From Brevibacillus laterosporus DSM 25 (GTDB taxonomy: Bacteria; Bacillota; Bacilli; Brevibacillales; Brevibacillaceae), in assembly GCF_002706795.1 (NCBI RefSeq), contig NZ_CP017705.1:1010001-1074000 (forward strand): DNA of 64,000 nucleotides, written 5' to 3'. Position numbers and translations under genes: made by a program. Shown in pieces: positions 60,730-64,000 of this stretch. Positions within the stretch are counted from its first letter, which is position 1. Each line of letters begins with the position of its first letter. The notes beneath the pieces are model-generated. The model was not told where the DNA came from and searched no databases. It worked only from the letters and a program-made list of their open reading frames with translations.

Positions 60730-61641
60730 CTAGCGTAGTGATTTCGGATTAAAAGCGTCTTTTAATCCTTCTCCTACGAAGTTAATCGCCAAAATTGTCA
60801 ACGTAATACAAGCACCTGCTGGTAGCCAAATCCACCATTGTTGTTCAATTACTTCTGGAGAGACTGCATCTGACATGATATTCCCCCACGATGGTACGTT
60901 AGAAGGAACACCAAATCCTAAGAAGCTAAGCCCTGTCTCTACTACGATCATGGAAGCCAACAGATAAACCCCTTGTACAATGATAGTGGAGATAACATTA
61001 GGTAAAATATGCTTGATAATAACCTGTGCGGGCGTACATCCAATTGAGACAGCACTATGCACATATTCGTTCTCTTTTTCTGCTAAAATCTTTCCGCGTA
61101 CCATCCTCGCGGTAGACCCCCAACTAAGTACACTGACCACTGTAATAAGTGTCAATACACCCGAGGCCGTAAAGACTGAGTTTAATACGATAACGAAAAT
61201 GAGAAACGGAAATGTAATAATAAAATCCGTAAAACGCATAAGTAAATTGTCCACCACTCCGCCAAAGTAACCAGCCATAGACCCTATTAGGGTACCGAAG
61301 ATCACGACAAATAAGGTAATGGAGAGACCAATAGTGAGCGAAATTTGTCCACCATATAAAAGGCGTGTATAAACATCACGTCCCCCTTTATCTGTACCTA
61401 GCCAATGCTCAGAACTAGGGGCTTGGTTCAAATTGCGGATATCAATCTTAATGGGATCATAATGAGTCAAAAAGTCTGCTAAAAAACAGATTAGAAAGAT
61501 CAATGCTAGAAAAATGATACTAGCGATTGCCAGCTTATTTTTTGTAAACTTGCGCATTCCGATAGCCCATGGAGAAGTTCCCCGACGCTTCCCCTGATGA
61601 GCAGAAGCCTCTGGACTGTTAGTTGTAATTACGGGTTCCAT
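60730..61641 (-). CDS. Oligopeptide ABC transporter permease (AppC/OppC-like)
   Basis: 303 residues with six membrane helices. The N-terminal OppC_N segment (MRKFTKNKLAIASIIFLA) and the EAA loop VHSAVSIGCTPAQVIIKHILPNV identify it. The GTDKGGRDVYTRLLYGGQ stretch is family-typical. It follows the B permease by 14 bp and is the last gene of the unit, so ATPases must lie upstream outside the window, as in B. subtilis appDFABC. Confidence 0.92.
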   Translation of the reverse strand: MEPVITTNSPEASAHQGKRRGTSPWAIGMRKFTKNKLAIASIIFLALIFLICFLADFLTHYDPIKIDIRNLNQAPSSEHWLGTDKGGRDVYTRLLYGGQISLTIGLSITLFVVIFGTLIGSMAGYFGGVVDNLLMRFTDFIITFPFLIFVIVLNSVFTASGVLTLITVVSVLSWGSTARMVRGKILAEKENEYVHSAVSIGCTPAQVIIKHILPNVISTIIVQGVYLLASMIVVETGLSFLGFGVPSNVPSWGNIMSDAVSPEVIEQQWWIWLPAGACITLTILAINFVGEGLKDAFNPKSLR

Positions 61642-61654
61642 ACCTCTTTCCTCC

Positions 61655-62620
61655 CTATTTCAATCGTATCCGAGGATCAACGACACTGTACAACCAATCC
61701 GCTATCAGGTTTCCTAATAGCGCCATAAAGGTTAGCAGCATAGTGATCGACATAACGACAGAATAATCTCGGTTGTTAACGGAGTTGATAAAGAGTTGTC
61801 CCAGTCCAGGATAAGTAAAGATGGTTTCGACTATTACCGCTCCCCCAAGTAGGTTACCAATATCAAGTCCTAGAAATGTTACCATCGGGATAAGAGAGTT
61901 GCGCAAAATATGCTTGTTATAAATAGCTGTTTCACCTGTGCCTTTTGCCATTGCTGTACGTACATAATCCTTGCCGCTTCCTTCGATAATGTCGTTGCGC
62001 AAAAATTGTGTATAGGCAGCCGTATTAAATAGACCTAGTACAGTAGCAGGCAAAATCGTATGTCCTATTTTGCTCAAATAGTAAGATAGGGTTCCCTGAT
62101 CAACATCCACGCCGATGGAACCGCTCGCGGGTACCCAGCCCAATAAAATGGCAAACACATATATGCACACAATAGCTGCAAAGAACGATGGAATGGCATA
62201 TCCAACATAATTTAGCGTCACAATGATATTATCTATCCATGTAAAACGACGCCGTGCTGCAATCATCCCCATCACCAAAGCGCCCAGATAAGTAAAAATC
62301 AAGGACATACTCATCAGAAAAATGGTATTAGGTAACCGTTCACCAATTAGCTGAGTAACTGGCATTTTATGATTGAATGAATCACCTAAATTTCCTTGTA
62401 AAAAGCCACCCACCCAGCGTCCATATTGAACAGGAATCGGATCGTTAAATCCGAGTGATTCTCGCATTTTGGCTATATACTCAGGATTGGCATTATTAGG
62501 GTCAATCTTCCCCGAAAGGGCGTCCCCTGGCATTAATTTTGCCAGGGTGAACACCGCAATGGAGATCAGAATCAAAATTGGAATCATGGTAAAAAATCTC
62601 CGCAGCGCAAACGCAACCAT
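61655..62620 (-). CDS. Oligopeptide ABC transporter permease (AppB/OppB-like)
   Basis: 321 residues, six membrane helices. MPGDALSGKIDPNNANPEY and LGFNDPIPVQYGRW in the N-terminal loop, and VRTAMAKGTGETAIYNKHILRNSLIP (in part) as the EAA loop, are the OppB/DppB pattern. It lies between the binding protein and the C permease. Confidence 0.93.
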   Translation of the reverse strand: MVAFALRRFFTMIPILILISIAVFTLAKLMPGDALSGKIDPNNANPEYIAKMRESLGFNDPIPVQYGRWVGGFLQGNLGDSFNHKMPVTQLIGERLPNTIFLMSMSLIFTYLGALVMGMIAARRRFTWIDNIIVTLNYVGYAIPSFFAAIVCIYVFAILLGWVPASGSIGVDVDQGTLSYYLSKIGHTILPATVLGLFNTAAYTQFLRNDIIEGSGKDYVRTAMAKGTGETAIYNKHILRNSLIPMVTFLGLDIGNLLGGAVIVETIFTYPGLGQLFINSVNNRDYSVVMSITMLLTFMALLGNLIADWLYSVVDPRIRLK

Positions 62621-62649
62621 TCGTACACTCCCCTTGTTCTACAGCTGTA

Positions 62650-64000
62650 TTAGTTGGTAACCCACCATTTATGTGTATCTATCTGGTTGGTAAAGGAGTT
62701 GGTGTGAACGCCTTGTAGACGTTTGTTATACGCGGTAATATCCTTACGAGCGTGCAAGATAATCATCGGCACTTCTTCGTTGACTAGTTTTTGCCATTTA
62801 AAATAAACTTCTTTACGGTAATTTTCATCAAACGCCTTTTCACTAATTCCTTCTTCAATCAATTTGTCTGATTCCGCATTTACCCATCGAGGGAAATTCC
62901 AGAAAGCATCTATTTTCCATAAACCTGTGGGATCAGGATCATTTGCCAGAGCCCAAGCTCCAGCAAACACCTCAACACTTGGCTCATCTTTTTCGACTGT
63001 TCGATAGAATAGGTTAAATTCTTTTAATGCTCCACCATTTAGCTTTGCATCTAAACCTACCTCTTTCCAGAATTGCATCACTGCTTGTGCCCGAGGTTCG
63101 GCAGTCTCGTCACGTGTCATCGCATCATAATTAATTGTGAATTTCTTACCTTGCGGATCTTCCCGGAATCCATCCCCATTAATATCCTTATATCCAGCCT
63201 CGTCTAATAGCTGTTTTGCTTTCTCAGGATTGTATTCGTACGCATTAATTTGGTCAGCAGGAACCTTTGCCCAGCTCACAGGTGGCATTGGTGAGTTAAG
63301 TGGTACAGCCTTACCATTTTCAAAGGCATCAGCCAACGCTTTACGGTCCAGCGCATAGGCCATCGCCTGACGTAACCGCTTATCAGCAAATTTTGGATTA
63401 TCCATCACATTTACCTTTTTATTTTCATCCCAATGACCTAGCTTAAATCCAATATAGCTATACGCTAGCTCATCCACTTCTTTCAATATCAAATTATCAT
63501 TTTTTTCTATCTCTTTAACCTGGGAACGCGGAATTGCCATAATGTCAACTTCGCCTTTTTTCAACAAGCTATTTGCTAATTTTCCGTCAATGACTTTATA
63601 TATAACACCATCCAAACGAGGTTTGCCTTGCCAGTAATCATCAAAACGCTCTAGTTCAACAAACTCACCTGGTTGAATTTTTTTCACTTTAAATGGTCCA
63701 AGTCCGATCGGCTGCTGACGAACCTTTGGAGAATTTGGTAGGTCTTTTACAGAGATGCCTGCATAATATTTTTTCGGCATTGGATTCGACCAAATATTAT
63801 CTAAGAAATTTACCATAGGTTTTTTAATTTTGATTTCAATATTGTACGGATCAATAATTTTTACACCAGAAATGGTTTTTGCAACTCCCTTATTATATTC
63901 ATCCATTCCTGCAATCATTTTTACATTCGAATAGCGTGATCCTTTATAGTCCTTATGTCCTATTACCTCAAAGGCATATAACCAGTCCTCAACCGTCAAC
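62650..64000 (-). CDS. Oligopeptide-binding protein (AppA/OppA-like), 5' end outside window
   Basis: A partial SBP_bac_5 protein; about 450 C-terminal residues are visible and the frame is open to the window end. Signature pieces include TVEDWLYAFEVIGHKDYKGS, MAIPRSQVKEI, LRQAMAYALDRKALADAFENG (in part) and YNPEKAKQLLDEAGYKD. It ends HKWWVTN. The signal peptide or lipobox is not visible. It precedes appB and appC, so peptide uptake is likely. Confidence 0.9.
   Translation of the reverse strand, partial: LTVEDWLYAFEVIGHKDYKGSRYSNVKMIAGMDEYNKGVAKTISGVKIIDPYNIEIKIKKPMVNFLDNIWSNPMPKKYYAGISVKDLPNSPKVRQQPIGLGPFKVKKIQPGEFVELERFDDYWQGKPRLDGVIYKVIDGKLANSLLKKGEVDIMAIPRSQVKEIEKNDNLILKEVDELAYSYIGFKLGHWDENKKVNVMDNPKFADKRLRQAMAYALDRKALADAFENGKAVPLNSPMPPVSWAKVPADQINAYEYNPEKAKQLLDEAGYKDINGDGFREDPQGKKFTINYDAMTRDETAEPRAQAVMQFWKEVGLDAKLNGGALKEFNLFYRTVEKDEPSVEVFAGAWALANDPDPTGLWKIDAFWNFPRWVNAESDKLIEEGISEKAFDENYRKEVYFKWQKLVNEEVPMIILHARKDITAYNKRLQGVHTNSFTNQIDTHKWWVTN

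Noticed and set aside
1-64000. CRISPR array, tRNA, rRNA, prophage
   Set aside because: No regularly spaced repeats, cloverleaf-like segments, rRNA-like conserved blocks or phage structural genes were recognised by eye.

Overview
The window reads as chromosomal DNA of a moderately low-GC, Gram-positive, endospore-former-type Bacillota. The best guess is Brevibacillus or a close Paenibacillaceae/Bacillales relative. The grounds are strong AAGGAGG-type ribosome binding sites, lipobox lipoproteins, an LCP wall-ligase-type protein, a YhaM nuclease, a YtnP-type lactonase, a GbsR/betaine-transport locus, a perfect FapR-type operator and a FadR-type box. No rRNA, tRNA, CRISPR array or prophage was seen. 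The species call is inference.

Layout. 1-5.5 kb: the end of a disordered protein whose start lies outside the window, an ABC-2 exporter, a GDSL esterase and an MFS transporter. 5.6-8.9 kb: fabH behind a FapR operator, an SdpI-like membrane protein and ytnP. 8.9-12.3 kb: mgtC, a candidate small RNA converging on it, and the most novel-looking locus: two paralogous 31-residue peptides, a strong terminator, then a 503-residue protein with HEIAH and ExxxD zinc-protease motifs. 12.5-21.8 kb: a ten-gene murein/chitobiose sugar recycling cluster (murR, murQ, PTS IIB and IIC, a small membrane protein, GH4, anmK, PTS IIA, DUF871/mupG, amino-sugar kinase). 22-27.4 kb: an exported PPC-like protein, then an M23 lipoprotein divergent from a two-component system. 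27.5-33.9 kb: an OYE/2,4-dienoyl-CoA reductase-like enzyme with a FadR-type box, a hydroxyisobutyrate dehydrogenase-like enzyme that probably starts at CTG, small unknown proteins and an LCP protein. 34-37.3 kb: a SEC-C protein gene split by an IS3-family element; its ends, 3-bp target duplication and reading frame can be rebuilt exactly. 37.4-44.9 kb: two coupled unknown genes, a PAP2 phosphatase preceded by a structured terminator-like element, a CdaR/GntP/glycerate kinase group and an NhaD/ArsB permease. 45-48.5 kb: a molybdate locus (regulator, modABC). 48.6-53 kb: yhaM, a DUF1232 protein, DedA, small proteins and PspC. 52.5-56.3 kb: gbsR and a two-gene betaine-type ABC transporter. 56.3-60.6 kb: tyrosine/homogentisate catabolism (hmgA, fumarylacetoacetate hydrolase, flavin reductase), a DUF3870-like protein and an RluA synthase. 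60.7-64 kb: an App/Opp peptide importer whose binding protein is cut by the window end.

How the parts fit. Wall metabolism is the strongest theme: MurNAc recycling, the M23 lipoprotein and its two-component system, LCP and PAP2. Lipid control appears twice, as a FapR operator on synthesis (fabH) and a FadR-type box on degradation (OYE). Many transcription units end in clear intrinsic terminators, and several stop codons lie inside terminator stems. Start codons were moved from the longest open frame whenever a ribosome binding site or family alignment argued for it. All functions are from motifs and remembered families; no database search was run.
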